A stretch of DNA of 64,000 bases from Echinococcus granulosus (Eukaryota; Platyhelminthes; Cestoda; Cyclophyllidea; Taeniidae), in the NCBI RefSeq assembly GCF_000524195.1, contig NW_020170405.1, forward strand, positions 934,841 to 998,840, in the 5' to 3' direction. Positions within the stretch are counted from its first letter, which is position 1. Every line of letters begins with the position of its first letter. The notes under the pieces were generated by a model. It had not been told where the DNA came from. It did no database searches and worked only from the letters and a program-made list of their open reading frames with translations. Position numbers and translations under genes: made by a program. This document shows, in pieces, positions 63,962-64,000 of the stretch.

Positions 63962-64000
63962 AGCATTTGAGTAGTTTCCATCTGTGATTTTCCAAACTCC

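Overview
The window is eukaryotic DNA, AT-rich outside exons, and almost certainly from a metazoan. It contains an integrin alpha subunit, a cilium-associated DPCD protein, an arfaptin, a lysosomal-transporter-like PQ-loop protein and a La-related protein, all split by GT-AG introns. Several introns are only 29-39 nt long, beside others of 0.8-5.5 kb. That mixture, with large gene-poor stretches, fits a parasitic flatworm (cestode or trematode). This placement is inference: no species-specific marker was found.

Layout. Positions 2-1501 (+) hold the 3' end of a LARP1-type La-motif protein, followed by a 3' UTR with two exact Pumilio-type sites. About 20 kb (1.7-22.2 kb) then has no gene I can support. 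It holds two long perfect palindromes and, at 11.7-12.2 kb, a CpG-dense block with a perfect RFX X-box, which looks like an unassigned promoter. SLC66A1/PQLC2-like is on the minus strand (22211-24143, six exons). A second gene-poor stretch (24.5-38.2 kb) carries two diverged copies of a ~110 bp repeat with a covarying hairpin.

From 38.2 kb the window is gene-dense: integrin alpha (38194-49034, minus, five exons, one apparently bounded by a GC-AG intron), DPCD (51060-52169, minus, six exons, four introns of 32-39 nt), arfaptin (52926-62905, minus, five exons) and, head-to-head with arfaptin, a small NOPCHAP1/C12orf45-like gene (63142-63961, plus, with a 29-nt intron).

The genes form no operon or pathway. 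They cover adhesion (integrin), Golgi/membrane-curvature trafficking (arfaptin), lysosomal amino-acid export (SLC66A1), cilia (DPCD), box C/D snoRNP assembly (NOPCHAP1) and mRNA control (LARP). Exon models were built by hand from reading frame, splice-site consensus and phase agreement. Family assignments rest on remembered family sequences, not on a search.
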